Shown piece after piece: positions 51,501 to 64,000 of a stretch of DNA of 64,000 nt. Every line of letters starts with the position of its first letter. Position 1 is the stretch's first letter. This DNA is from Odobenus rosmarus divergens (lineage: Eukaryota; Chordata; Mammalia; Carnivora; Odobenidae). The stretch is taken from NCBI RefSeq assembly GCF_000321225.1, contig NW_004450404.1, positions 2,028,089 to 2,092,088 of the forward strand, given 5' to 3'. The notes beneath the pieces were generated by a model that saw only the letters and a list, made by a program, of their open reading frames with translations, had not been told where the DNA came from and made no database searches. Position numbers and translations under genes: made by a program.

Positions 51501-51890
51501 TCTAGTGTTATATATTAAGAAACTTTAAGGCCCACAGACTATTGTATTAGGACAAAAGTCCCTACAAACTCAACTTAACACTACTGACTTCTATTTGACC
51601 CCATTTATTGTATTAATAGGAACTCTGAAATAGAAAGAGACTTCTGGTTAAACATAAATGTTTTACTTTCTACTTTCTTCCAAAGCCCCACTGAAATCAC
51701 TATAATGGAAAAATGATGCATAAACTCACAAGGACAAAGAACAGGAGAGGAAGCAAGAGCAGATGAGTAAGTGGTAACTTACACAGTAGATAAGAGAAAG
51801 CTAAAAGCTAAGCCTAAGGGAATAAAGTCAATGAGAAATAAGGAAATTCTTGCCATAGAACTCTTTCCAATTGGCTATTTGGTATCTTAC

Positions 51891-52091
51891 TCTTTTTTTT
51901 TTTTTAAGATTTATTTATGTATTTGAGAGAGAGAGAGAGAGAGAAGGGCAGAGGGAGGGGGGACAATATCAAGCGGACTCCCCACTGAGCATGGAGCCCA
52001 AAGCAGGGCTTGATCTCACGACCCTGAGATCATGACCTGAGCCGAAACCAAGAGTTGGGACACTCAACCAACTGAGCCACCCAGGTGCCCT
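51891..52091 (-). mobile_element. Can-SINE, older subfamily
   Basis: Antisense copy with gaaaccaagagttgggacac, ending gccacccaggtgccc. Confidence 0.9.
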
Positions 52092-52439
52092 GTTGCCTCA
52101 CTCTTAAATGTGAAAAAGTTAGCAAAGGATCCCCACGCATTTGAGGAAAGGCTCTAAAGAGGAAAAAGTTATCAAAATAAGCAGAAAAAAGGGAATAAAG
52201 GGAAATAATGTAAAGAGGAGGGGAAAACCTAAAAATCAACCTTGTAATTTAAATACCCCAACAGAGCAAAAACCATACAGCACCCATGAAACAAGAAGCT
52301 TTAAAAGGGGTAGGGGGGAAGGAACCAGTATCTTCAACAAATAAACTACAAAGAAAAAAAATGGAGACAGAGTTCATGGATTAAAAGACCTAAAGAGAAA
52401 TCAACCAACTACAAAATAGAGCTCTTCTATAGATCTCGA

Positions 52440-53950
52440 TTCAAACAAATTGCAAAAAGAGAGATGAATTACAACAACAGGCACAAATGGAAATTCAAAC
52501 ATTTAGATACCTGTATATTAATTTTTTAGGTATAGTGATAGAGTTGTATTATTTCTTTTAAGAATCTTTATCTTTTAGAGATACATACTAAAATATTTAC
52601 AGAAGAAATTGTACAATGTCTAGGATATGCTTCATAGTATCAAGAGAGGGGAAAAGACACAGATGCAAAAAAATTGACCATGAGTTGAGAAATGGTGAAG
52701 CAGCAAGGAGGGTATATGGGGGTTCTCTATATTCTTTTGTTTCTTTCTGTAAATGTTTGACACTTTTCATAATAAAAAGTTTTTAAAAATAGAAAGAGAA
52801 CAAGGAAAATCTAGGAAATTAAAAATGATGGTAGAAACAAAAATGTCAATAGAAAGTTTGAAAGATAATTGGTAATATTTCCTAGAAAATAGAAAAAAAA
52901 GACAAAACTGGAAAACAGTAAGGAAAAAAATTAAGAAATGATCCCGTAAGTCCAACATATTCAAAGAGCAAGAGTTACAAAATGGGGAAGAAAAGACAAA
53001 ATACTTTGCCAAAATTGAAGAAATGAGTTTCTAGACTGGAAGAGACCACCCCATACCTGGTATGGTGAATTTCAAAAGTTCACACTAAAGAAATACCACT
53101 GTACAAATTCGAGAACACCAGGGATAAAGAATAGAGTGGTTCTAGACTTCCAAAGAGGAAAAGCAGCTTACGTACAAAGGAATGGAAGTCAGTATTGCAA
53201 TAAACCTCATAACTGCAACACAGGAAACTGGAAGACAATGGAAACAATGCCTTCAAATATCTGAGGGAAAATTATTTCTCACCTAGAATTTTACACTCAG
53301 CCAAATTATAAATTGACTGAGGGGTAGAATAAAGGCATTTTAAGACATTCAAAGTCACAAAAATTTTACCATCCATTCACCCTTTCTGAGGTAGCTACTA
53401 GGAGATGTGTTCTACCTAGACTGGTGAGTTAACTGAGAAAGAGGTAGACACAGAATTTAGAAAATGAGATCTAATACAGCAAAGATGTGAAGGTAATGGG
53501 ATTCCAGTATACTATTTGGCTTACTTAGGAACAGTTCTTATAAAGCTGTAATAATGTGGGCACACGGGTGGCTCAGTTGGTTAAGTGTCTGCCTTCGTCT
53601 CTGGTCATGATCCCAGGGTTCTGGGATCGAGTCCCACATTGGGCTCCTTGCTCAGCGGGGAGCCTGCTTCTCCCTCTGCCTGCTGTTCCCCCTGCTTGTG
53701 CTCGTGCACTCTCTCTCTCTGGCAAATAAATAAAATCTTTTTTAAAAAAGCAAGCTGTAATAATGAAAACATTACTGGGCAGACATGAAAGGTGGAATTA
53801 TGTGTGGGTGGTAGTATGAAAGAACTAAATCCTAATGTGCCATGTTAGGAAGTCAATAAATTATGTCACCAAATGAAAACAATCAAAGAATTGCAAAAAA
53901 GAGTATTGAATATGGAGGTAAATGACAGAAATAGTTAAGGAGATGGAAGT
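52440..53950 (+). mobile_element. Ancient L1 (L1ME/L1M-type) pieces
   Basis: 52440-52800 is a 3' UTR (cttttagagatacatactaa, gaccatgagttgagaaatgg, cataataaaaagttttta). 52990-53540 is ORF2-end text (ggaagacaatggaaacaatg, ccttcaaatatctgagggaa, cctagaattttacactcagc). The 3' UTR lies before the ORF2 piece, so at least two insertions or a rearrangement are involved. Antisense to the gene. Confidence 0.7.
53557..53751 (+). mobile_element. Can-SINE inserted in L1
   Basis: Sense copy; duplication aagctgtaataatg at 53543-53556 and 53752-53765. Confidence 0.94.
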
Positions 53951-54079
53951 CATGGTCTCTGAGGGTCGAGAATTGGAATAGGGAGGTGGGTTGGTAAGGC
54001 AATGCTATTTTGTAAGATTCTATATAAATATTACTTTGAAAGAAATTAAAATTGAATTTAAGAATGCATTAAAGTTATC

Positions 54080-55100
54080 TGACAGCTTACAATTCCAGTA
54101 TGTCAAATATTTTCATTTTCCAGGGTTTCTTTAATAGCTTATATCCATATAATTTTACATACTTGTGGTAGCCAAATTTGTTATAATTGTTCACTTACAT
54201 ATTTTCATTAAGTTCATTTTGGGGATTATATTTGAAATATTTCTTTTAAATAATATTCTATTAAATGGTATATTATAATTTTTAAACATTCCTCTATTTT
54301 CAATATTTGTGTGATTTCTAAATTCTCAACATTATAAATTAATGTTGCTGTAAGAATTTTCAAGCACATAAATTCTTTCTTTGAGATTATTTTCTCAGGT
54401 TAATTTAGCAGCAATAATGGCTCTCTGTATGTATTGCAAAACCACTTTCCAATTTATGTTGCCATTATATGAAATAACATTATTTTACATGTATTTCTTT
54501 ATCATCAAAATGGAACATTTTTCCAAACATTATTTTATCCCCCTTCATAAAATTTATTCTGAAATCCTTTAGGTAGAGGTTGTAATGCCACTTTTCAGGA
54601 CCTCCTAATTCAATTATTCCTTTTACATTTATTAGTTGGAATTCTACTATAAGGAAGAGCTTTCCCTTGCTCCACGTTACTTAATTTATGGATCAATCCA
54701 TGGATTTTTTTTTAAAGATTTTATTTATTTGAGAGAGAGAGAATGAGAGAGAGAGAAAGCACATGAGATGGGGGGAGGGTCAGAGGGAGAAGCAGAGTCC
54801 CTGCCGAGCAGGGAGCCCGATGTGGGACTCAATCCAGGGACTCCAGGATCATGACCTGGGCCGAAGGCAGTCACTTAACCAACTGAGCCACCCAGGTGCC
54901 CTGGATTTTTGTTTTATTCAGTGGTTTGTAATCTAGCACTATCATTAATTATTGCCAATTTTCAAATTGTCCTAGATTTGGCCCATAGGAGCCCTGTACT
55001 CATTCCTTGTATTATTATTTTCTAATATTTGAGGCAAATAATTTCATAATTTCTTACTTATACTATTTTTCATTGTGTGAAAGGCTAAAATTTTTGCAGT
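54080..55100 (-). mobile_element. Ancient L1 3' region
   Basis: Antisense L1M text: ttttattcagtggtttgtaa, tctagcactatcattaatta, ggcccataggagccctgtac. AT-rich and diverged; interrupted by a SINE at 54710. Confidence 0.55.
54710..54901 (-). mobile_element. Can-SINE inserted in L1
   Basis: Antisense copy ending ccacccaggtgccc; short duplication tggattttt on both sides. Confidence 0.92.
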
Positions 55101-55109
55101 GTCAATCTG

Positions 55110-55930
55110 TTTATAACTTGTAATTTGCTTAATATCTGTTCACAAGTTTCCTAGATGTGTTAAGCTGTAATATTCAGTTAGACTGTTTGATTAGATTGTT
55201 AGATTTTTTTTTTATGGCATAGGGTTTAAGAGAAGACTAATTTTTTTTCCAGGTTGCTCAGGAGTATTTCAAACAAAATTTGTGAAACCATTATTTCTCA
55301 TTGTTCTGTATACCTGGTTTGCCATATAACACAGCACATATTCTCTTTGATGTGTATGCTTTTCAAATGAAATTTTAAATATTTAAAGGAAAATTCAATT
55401 GGAATCTTGATGATATAGAGCTAATTGGATGGCTAGATGAATACTGAGATTCTTAACAACAGTTAGCCTTCTCTAAAAGGAATCGGGCATTTATTTCCTT
55501 TCCTGATATCTTTTAGGTTTTTCAGTTTCATAGTTTCCTTTATGTACATTATGCACAACACAGATCCTGTTAAATATATGGAACCTACTCTTGTTGTTTT
55601 TGTGAATGACCTCTTTTGTGTAAGTTCCACCAATGTAGTTTTATAACTTGGGAGTAGGCATAAAGTTATACAAGTAGTGATATAAAGTAGGGCAGTGAGG
55701 ATATAATTTCACTCCCTGGTCCTAGCAAGAATCAAGTAAGTAGTGTGCCAGTTGTAGAGACTAGATAGGAAAGAAAATACATTCAGGAAGGGAACAAGAG
55801 AAAGGAAGCAAAGGATGGTGTTTACACAGAATGGTGGAATTTCTTGGAATGAGGATATCCAGGGTAGGTGACTAACTGGAAAGAATAACACCAGAAATAA
55901 TAAATGATCATCACAAATATTCCTTCCTGA
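55110..55930. other. RPS6KA3: Intron 4 stretch, nothing firm recognised
   Basis: T-rich sequence that may continue the L1 remnant to about 55640; 55650-55900 is purine-rich and possibly L2-like. Confidence 0.35.
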
Positions 55931-55936
55931 ATATTT

Positions 55937-56149
55937 TATTATTTTTTATTTTTTAAAAGATTTTGTTTATTTATTTGACAGAGAGAGACACAGAGAGAGA
56001 GGGAACATAAGCAGGGGGAGTGGGAGAGGGAGAAGCAGGCTTCCCGCCGAGCAGGGAGCCCGATGCGGGGCTCGATCCCAGGACCCTGGGATCATGACCT
56101 GAGCCGAAGGCAGACGCTTAACGACTGAGCCTCCCAGACGTGCCCCCCC
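55937..56149 (-). mobile_element. Can-SINE
   Basis: Antisense copy with altered head end (gagcctcccagacgtgccc). Intron 4. Confidence 0.9.
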
Positions 56150-56559
56150 GTTTCTGAACATTTTTAAAAGCTTTAAAATTACATGTAAATTGAAGAGGAA
56201 AAAAATGATGCTGGGAATCAACACATTAACAACTAGAGCTTATGTGGTAAAATAACCAAAACTACTAAATAAAAGATTTAAGTATGTTTAAAACTATGTA
56301 TAATTTCTTCTAAATGACTATTTACCTAAAAGAGTCAAATCCTATATAAGATTGTTCAACATCAGAGGCTTAGAATAAAAACTTACTTGGAGACCAGAAG
56401 TCAAGATGATAAAGTCCTTAAGATAAAAGCTATTTTGCATTGGGTAAATCAGTAGGTTTTTAAAACATTAAAATAATCACACTGATTTGAAGATGAATCA
56501 AACCCAGTTTGAATTTTCTAAACCTCTACTTGCATAAGCCCAAGATGAATTTATAGTAT

Positions 56560-56753
56560 TTTTTTTTTTTTAGATTTTATTTATTGGACAGAGAGAGACA
56601 CAGCGAGAGAGGGAACACAAGCAGGGGCAGTGGGAGAGGGAGAAGCAGGCTTCCCGCTGAGCAGCGAGCCCGATGCAGGGCTCGATCCCAGGACCCCGGG
56701 ATCATGACCTGAGCCAAGGCAGACGCTTAACGACTGAGCCACCCAGGCGCCCC
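56560..56753 (-). mobile_element. Can-SINE
   Basis: Antisense copy ending gccacccaggcgcccc, flanked by tatagtatt / tataatactt; about 220 bp below exon 4. Confidence 0.92.
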
Positions 56754-56755
56754 TA

Positions 56756-57058
<303 letters not shown>

Positions 57059-57819
57059 TTATATGAGAGAAAATAAGTTTTACAAAGTATCACAAACTAT
57101 GCCATTGTTAAAAATAAGACCCTTTCTATAATACAGTGTATTATTAGAGAGACTCTGATACACTGTAGATGCTTATTTTTCTTATGCATCAATTATAAAT
57201 ACAATGAGTTGTAAACAGTGGTAATAACTTGGGGTGTCAACATAAATGAATACACTGTTTTTTTTTCTTTTTGTTGTCTGCCAATTCCCAGAGCATGTAA
57301 TATATAAGTCACAAAAATCTTTAAACTGTGTAAAGTCTAACATGTTTAAAGTATAACACAAGTGGTCATTGCTTTTAACAAAACAAAAATTCTTCCGATT
57401 TGATAAAAATTGTCACACAGGAGTTCCCCTTGACCACCATTTTCCGTTGATACAATTATTCACTAATAATTGGTCTTGTGTATGAAAACTGTACATAAAT
57501 TTCTCATCGCTGGGAAGAACAATTAAAACACACTGAAGAAGCCTATTCACAAATATTTAATGTGACTTAAGACAGAACCCTACCTTTCAACCTTTTAAAA
57601 ATCAAATTATCATATATACCTAAATATGAAGAACACAGTTCTTAGGTATGTTACTGAGCCTCTTGATTTTCCAAGTTATTTTTATCTGCTTTCAAAATAT
57701 AGTGTGAAATTTATGCAAAAAGAATAAAGCCTGCTCTAAATAATTCACAGTCATGCTATAACATGGCTAATACAAAACTATAAATCTTTTCTGTTCATTT
57801 TGACCATTAAGTTTGTGAT

Positions 57820-57902
57820 CTTTTTTTAAAGTTTTTATTTAAATTCCAGTCAGTTAACATACAGTGTAATATTAGTTTCAGGTATACAATATAGTGATTC
57901 AT
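57820..57902 (-). mobile_element. Very short 5'-truncated L1 3' end
   Basis: Antisense: tttttatttaaattccagtc, agttaacatacagtgtaata, ttagtttcaggtatacaata, tagtgattcatgatc. About 80 bp, intron 3. Confidence 0.78.
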
Positions 57903-57909
57903 GATCTTT

Positions 57910-58550
57910 TTCATTCAATCTTTAAACATATTTGCTAAATGGACCTGAATTTCAACTTTTTTCTTCTGTCTATTCTTTCCTAGCAGTTGCTATTGAGTTG
58001 CCACAGATGGGAAGAGAAGCAATTATAATTGAGAATTAACTTTCAGGTCAGCTCTCAATGATCTGTGCTAGCATGCCAGGCTATTAGCAAAAATAAAAAA
58101 ATGCTACATTCAACTGATTCTAGGGCGAGGCAGAGTTCCTCACTTTGAGAAACTGTGCCAAAGGTGACTGGCAATGACCTCAAAAGTTTAGTGAAGAGCA
58201 CCACAACTTGCACAGAAACCCTGATGCATTGTGTGTTCCTCTCCCCAAATCACTCCCTCTTGTCCCTTCCATGATGCCCCACCCTTTAGTTCTTTTTAGC
58301 CAGTTAGTAGTGAGCCCAACGAGGGAGAAAAAAGCATTCTTAATCAGGTTCCTAAGAGGGAATGATGTTCAAATGTTAAAGATAATCAGAGATTATTAAT
58401 ATTTTTGAACAGAAAAAAATTCTAATTAGGTGGAGGTAATTAGGATTTATCTGGTATTTATTCTTAAGATTCCCTAAATCAAGCTTCTTTGTGCCATTCC
58501 ACAAGAAAAATTCTTATGGATTCCAAACTTTTTTCACCCTTCTTTGAAAG
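57910..58550. other. RPS6KA3: Intron 3 stretch, nothing recognised
   Basis: No repeat that I can support; the 63-codon ORF at 58208-58399 has no recognisable product. Confidence 0.35.
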
Positions 58551-58559
58551 TACCTTAAC

Positions 58560-58780
58560 ACTTTTCAGCACTTCTTAGTTTACAAAGGACCTTCACAAGC
58601 ATTTGTAATACATCATCATGATAATTTTGGGAGGCAGGCGGACTAAGGAATGCCTATTTATAGCTGCCCAAGCTAGGGCTTAGAGAGGTTAAATAATTTG
58701 ACTAGTGTCACAGTGGAGGTATTGGAACAAGGACCAGGCCAGCCACCCAGTTCTGTGCTCTTGCTCAGGCGCTCTTAATC
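58560..58780 (-). repeat. MIR-type repeat
   Basis: cttcacaagcatttgtaata, gcttagagaggttaaataat and ttgactagtgtcacag match an antisense MIR/MIR3 pattern. Confidence 0.55.
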
Positions 58781-59214
58781 TGTTCCCTCTGGCAGGTCAC
58801 CAGTTAAGTGTAGCAGGAGCAGCAGTGGTCCCAGATGCCATCAGATCTTCCCCAGCCAGAGCATTCATGACCTTTCGAACTCCCCCATGAAGCTATTCTA
58901 AGCTCTGACAGGTCATCCCTGTTTCCTTGGCTTACATGGGCTTTTTAGGATGAGTAAGAAAGGAGACGCCCTCTTTTTAATGTTTGCTATTTATAGTAAG
59001 GTATTTAAGTTACTTTTAAAGAAATAAAGGGAGATGCATGCTAACTACTGGCAACTTAAATATTGTGTTCCCTGAAAATCTAATGTATGGAAAGAAACCA
59101 ATCTATTTGGGTTTATCCATAATATGACTGCATGATAATACAATTTCATAGCAGATATTATGTGCTTGGTCTTTTATCATTTAATTCTCACTACTAACCT
59201 ATGAGGTCAGGACT

Positions 59215-60440
59215 ATTATTTTATCATTACTTCTTTCCAGAATTATATGCTAGGCACTGTGCTACTAGCTCAATGCTGAGACATGGTACAAAGCATGTCC
59301 CTTGTACTCATGGAAAGAACACATAGTCTAGGGGAGGAGATAGTCAATAAACAATTACACAAATGAAAAACTACAATTGTGGTGAGTGCTGTGAAGAGGT
59401 ATATAATGTTCTGACAGGGTAAAATAGAGGAATATGACTTAGAATGGCAGAGAAGACTTCTTTGAGATCATAAGCATGAGAGGTGCTAATAAGATGAGGA
59501 AAAGGGTGTGGCGGGGTGTTTCACCCAGAGGGAAGCGCACGTGCAAAGGGTTTCTAGTGGGATGGAGCCAGGGGCTTAAGGCCAATGTAGCCAGAACACA
59601 GACAGTGAAAAATATATGAAGTGATGTTGTTCAGGTAGCTAGGCACCAGAACAAGGGGCTTCTCAGCCGTCTTAAGAGTATGTCTTTATCCTAAAGGCTA
59701 AAGGAAGCTACTGAAGTATAAGATTAGCTCTTGTTGGCTGTTATGTAAATAGTGGCTTGAGGAAAGAATAAATTTGGGAGTCCCAGTTAGGAGCCTCCTT
59801 CAATAGGCCAAGGAGAAATGGGGGTGGCATAGGGTGAAGGAGAGAACAGGCATGATTTGAGAAATCTTTACTAAATCAATAGGACTTGCCAATAGTTCAG
59901 ATTGGTGGGGAGAGGCAAGCAGAAAAGGTGGGCAGTAGAAGGATATGTCAAAAATGCCTCCCAAGTTTCTATTTGCTTAACTGGATGCCATTCATAGTTG
60001 CAGAGAAAAATGAAACAGGACAGGTTGGGGGGGGGGGCAGGGGAAAATCATGACTTTGGTTGTAGACATGTTGAGTTTAAACTGCCTTTGAATCATGTGA
60101 GAACAAAATATGCAGCTGGACATAAGAGTTCAGAGTTTAGAGGCACGATCTAGATTGGAGAGAGAAATCTGTCAGGACAGCTGTATGTGGGTTATAATTA
60201 AGATAGTGGGCATAGAGAAAATAATTAGTAGTGAGTATAAAGTGAGGAGAAGGCAGCCTAGAATGGAACCTTGAGGAATTTCAATACTTAATGACTGGCT
60301 GGAAGAGGAAAATGGGGCTTGAAGAGGTTAAGTAACTTGTTCAAGCACATGTAACAAGTAGAAGAAAAAAAAAATCAAATCCATGTCTGGCTGACCTAGA
60401 GCCCAAAGTTGCAGCCATTATATTCTACTGCCTCCTTAAC
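59215..60440 (-). repeat. L2-like ancient repeat, longest copy, with adjoining MIR
   Basis: tatgctaggcactgtgctac, ggaagcgcacgtgcaaaggg, aaggccaatgtagccagaac, ttttggttgtagacatgttg-like text at 60050-60075 and gaatggaaccttgaggaatt run in order over about 1.1 kb. 60320-60440 (gaagaggttaagtaacttgt) is MIR-like. A pure G11 run sits at 60027-60037. Confidence 0.6.
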
Positions 60441-60906
60441 CAATATTTGAAATAAAAGCATCACTTTGGGTTTAAAGGAGGTTAACAGCTGTAATAAATT
60501 ACCTATATTAGCCAAGAATTGCTAAACAGTCCCCCTAAAATACACAAGGGAGCTAAAGTGGTGTTGTTTTGAAGCTTGCAAACCATATTATCTTCAGATG
60601 TTTCCTCACAGGGAGGTGGTAAACAAGCATTGCAATGTGAAAGTTGAATGCAATCTCAGAATCTTCCTCTTACTGAGAAACGGAACAGTTAGATCAAATA
60701 ATAGTAATCATAATGCTGTACTTCTCAAAATGAAGGACAGAAAGTGCTCCTGAGGTATGCAGCAGGGGAACAAGGAATATCTGAAGAAAAATGATGAAGA
60801 TGTTGCATCTCCAGGAGCAATTTTAGTTGGTGGCTTTGGGAAACATTTTTGATATTAAATACAAACATGGATATCATTGACTAGAATCTAACCTTTGCAT
60901 TCTTAT

Positions 60907-61104
60907 TTATTTTTAAAAATATTTGTCAGAGAGAGAGAGAGAGTGAGAGTATGTGGGAGCACAAGCAGGGGGAGTGGCAGGCAGAGGGAGAAGTAGGCTC
61001 TCCGCTGAGCAATGAGCCTGACCTGGGACTTGATCCCAGGATCCTGGGATCATGATCTCAGCTGAAGGCAGATGCTTAACCGACTGAGCCACCCAGGGAT
61101 CCCC
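60907..61104 (-). mobile_element. Can-SINE
   Basis: Antisense copy ending gccacccagggatcccc. Intron 3, about 500 bp below exon 3. Confidence 0.9.
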
Positions 61105-61463
61105 TTTATATTCATTTTAAAGACGAGTTGTAAGTCTCCAAAATTTTATACTTAGTGGTAATCCACCCCCCCAATTCCTTTGGAGTAGGCATTCACTTCC
61201 TGCTGGTATTTGGGATATTATGAAGGAAAGATTGAGATATACCGTTATAACGTATCCGGCAACATCACCTTCCAAATCTACATGAGGACTCAAAAAGAGT
61301 ATCAAAAAGTGTATCAGGGGAATTTTTTATTTTGAATCATTTGCAAAGTACAATTAAGAGAAGTCACATGGTCTTGAAGATAAAATAAATATGAAGTGAC
61401 TATTGTCAATTTATGAAAATTTCCAGTGTACTTTTGAATGACTTTATTCAATTTCTCATGCTA

Positions 61464-61757
<294 letters not shown>

Positions 61758-61824
61758 TTAGAGATACTTTCTCCAGCTGTAAATCAAGAAATATAAATTT
61801 AGCATATATTAGAAATCCTCAAAT

Positions 61825-61926
61825 TATTATTTATTTTCTTAAAGTAAGCTCTATGTCCAACTTGAACTTGTGACCCCCAAGATCAAGAGCTGCATGCTCT
61901 ACCAACTGAGCCAGCCATGTGACCCC
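61825..61926 (-). mobile_element. Short tRNA-related carnivore SINE
   Basis: aaagtaagctctatgtccaa, ttgaacttgtgacccccaag and gagccagccatgtgacccc; same short class as 10688-10795. About 100 bp above exon 3, in intron 2. Confidence 0.78.
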
Positions 61927-62156
61927 GGGAATATACTTTCAAGTTAAATGTCAGAGAGAATGATACCAGCCCACTGCATAGACCAATTTAACCTCTACTT
62001 AACATTAGCACTGAGTATTTCCAAGTCTTCATTCTTCCTATCGGAGATAATTAGAATAGTTTCATGGGGTGAGGGCAGAGGGTGTAAAGAAGTCTGAAAA
62101 CACAACAGAGTAATCTGCTGTGCTCTGACATGTGCTTGTATTAAGTAAAACTAATG

Positions 62157-62158
<2 letters not shown>

Positions 62159-62190
<32 letters not shown>
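62159..62190. repeat. (AC)16 microsatellite
   Basis: Pure dinucleotide run in intron 2, about 430 bp above exon 3. Confidence 0.97.
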
Positions 62191-62192
<2 letters not shown>

Positions 62193-62199
62193 TATTTAT

Positions 62200-63040
62200 T
62201 GGGGAGTGGGGTTGAAAAATATTCCAAGGCAAACATGGAGATTTCTACCCTCAGCAAGGCCATTTGGATCAGTATGCTGAAGTTTATTCTGTTGGAAATA
62301 TGTAAGTTACTTTCTGTTTCTAGGACTACTTGAGATCTAAGGGAGAAAGATACAACTCTAAAACACAAAATCAAAAAAGACTTAAACATTTGAAATGGAG
62401 GATTAGACACAAGAAAAAAGTTACTACCCAGCATAATGGAACAGTGGAAGGTCTTAGGGTTAAGGGAAGGATTGTTAGACAGTGGATGCTTCAGTATGTC
62501 TGAGGGAAGGCGTCAGAAAGGGAGAAAGGCTGAAAATATATGTATGTATACACAGACTTTCAATTACTTATTCACTCTGGGATTAGCAGATAAAGTACAC
62601 CTTATTTAATCAAGACATGTACTATGTTATAGCCAAAAACTACAATAAAACAAAACCCAACAAAACCAGAAATATAAGCCAGTCAAAGACTATTTTTCTT
62701 TTTTTGCCTATAATGTTTTTTCCTAGCGCCTAAGTATTATTAATAGAATCGAAATGTGTTGTACACAAATAATTCATTGTTTTTATTATCGTTGTGTTCC
62801 ATATGCATGTTTGAGCTCAATTAGCATTTTCTGAGATAGAATGTTGGCTATATATGGAATTACAAAGATTTCTCAAAAAGATATACTGGTATACTAATGT
62901 GGCAGGTTTTGAAAATGAGCAGTAAAAGGAAGAAAAGCTCTTATAGGACAAGAAAGGAATCTAGGCCCACTATTTGTAAGACAGAAGTTTGTAGACTGTG
63001 CTAATACTTAGGTAGCTGCATCATTTTGGATGCTTTCAGA
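62200..63040. other. RPS6KA3: Intron 2 stretch, nothing recognised
   Basis: No exon 2 coding sequence (expected text around DEPMGEEEINPQ) is seen on the minus strand here, so exon 2 lies beyond the window. Confidence 0.5.
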
Positions 63041-63049
63041 ACTGTGGCA

Positions 63050-63700
63050 ACAATAAAACAATCCCCTAATATGGTTTAGTCCTTTATTTTGTAATTTCAC
63101 ATGCACTATCTCCTTTATTTTTCACAACCATCCTGTGCAGTAGATGTTAGGGTAGAATCAAGCATTACCTGACTCTGAGACTCTATCCCCCCCCCTTTCT
63201 GTGCACCCCTTCTCTGCAAATGAGACCGGTGTACAGGGGCTCAAGAGTGATAGCTATTTGTAGCTATATTAGGAAAGGCAGGAAGCAAATTACCAAATTC
63301 TTCTAAGAAAATTTTCAAAGAACAATGTATGTGTGGAACTGATTAAAACCCAGCAAATATTTATTAAGCACCTACCATGTACCAAGCCTGGTTAGGTGCT
63401 TTTTCACCTTTTATCTTATATTTATTGCTTCAAAACAAATCCTTCACTACATATCAATGTTAGAGAGGGCTGATAACAACAGGGCAGAGTATACCTCAGA
63501 GCAAGCAAAAACATCTCAGAATACTCTACAGACTCCCCCATTCATTACTAGAAATTTGACAGATCTTTTAAAGGCCAAATGGTTTGAATACAGATTGAAG
63601 TCTAAAGAGATTAAGTAAAGATCACAAGCGAATAACTGGCAGACTTATGGATCAATTCAGGTTCTGACTTCTAATGACTTCTAGAACAAGGCTCATAGCA
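63050..63700. repeat. MIR/L2-like fragments
   Basis: 63340-63430 has cagcaaatatttattaagca and cctaccatgtaccaagcctg, an antisense L2 3' end. 63060-63140 and 63470-63680 look like MIR pieces. Confidence 0.4.
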
Positions 63701-63888
63701 TTACACCATACTGAGACTGTCATAGGCTTCTGTGGTTCCCCATCCAAGATCAATGACAGGAACATACACACTTATTCCCTTGATCCTTGTAACTGGTCTG
63801 TTTCTCTTGGGTCAGTTAGCTACAGTGATTAGAGAAATGTCTCTGAACTTTTGGTAGCATATCCTCATCAGTTAAAAAAACCTGTTTT

Positions 63889-64000
63889 GGGCGCCTGGGT
63901 GGCTCAGTTGGTTAAGCAACTGCCTTCAGCTCAGGTCATGATCCTGGAGTCCTGGGATCGAGTCCCACATGGGGCTCCCTGCTCAGCAGGGAGTCTGCTT
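63889..64000 (+). mobile_element. Can-SINE, cut by the window end
   Basis: Head gggcgcctgggtggctcag and body to gcagggagtctgctt; tail not in view. Confidence 0.92.

Overview
This is a stretch of a carnivore mammal genome. Two signs point there: about 45 copies of the tRNA-derived carnivore SINE (Can-SINE), whose 5' ends read like gggcgcctgggtggctcag and whose tails are A-rich, and a carnivore-type L1 3' end. The SINE body resembles that of bears, seals and mustelids more than the dog (SINEC_Cf) or cat forms, so I infer an arctoid caniform. No bacterial, phage or CRISPR features are present.

One gene dominates the window. On the minus strand, coordinates 61724 down to 9111 hold 20 coding exons that join, with every splice phase agreeing, into 2097 nt: 698 codons plus stop. 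They spell the RSK2 kinase, RPS6KA3 (X-linked in mammals), from human-numbered residue 43 to the C-terminus at residue 740. With the 22-exon human gene as reference these are exons 3-22; exons 1-2 and the promoter lie beyond position 64000. All introns are GT-AG. Both kinase domains and all the regulatory phosphosites I could check are intact, so this is a functional gene, not a pseudogene.

Layout from low to high coordinate: 1-3640 is the intergenic flank downstream of the gene, with Can-SINEs, an L2-like relic and two MaLR-type LTRs. About 3815-9110 is the inferred long 3' UTR, free of SINEs. 9111-10018 holds exons 22-21; 15463-16198 exons 20-19; 19344-26764 exons 18-15; 29576-32397 exons 14-11, including a 78-bp intron; 32398-41362 is intron 10, filled largely by an ancient same-sense L1 with later insertions; 41363-41999 is a compact cluster of exons 10-8; 46420-48072 holds exons 7-5; 56971-57052 is exon 4; 61608-61724 is exon 3; the rest is intron 2.

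Outside the exons the window is a record of retrotransposition. It has nested and tandem Can-SINEs sharing target-site duplications, a young 5'-truncated L1, an unidentified mRNA 3'-end retrocopy, a 30-nt U6 snRNA fragment embedded in an L1, and local tandem duplications beside splice sites. I found no evidence of a previously undescribed system. The most useful leads are the SINE-free 3' UTR, the repeats lying within tens of bases of splice sites, and the two small RNA-derived insertions.
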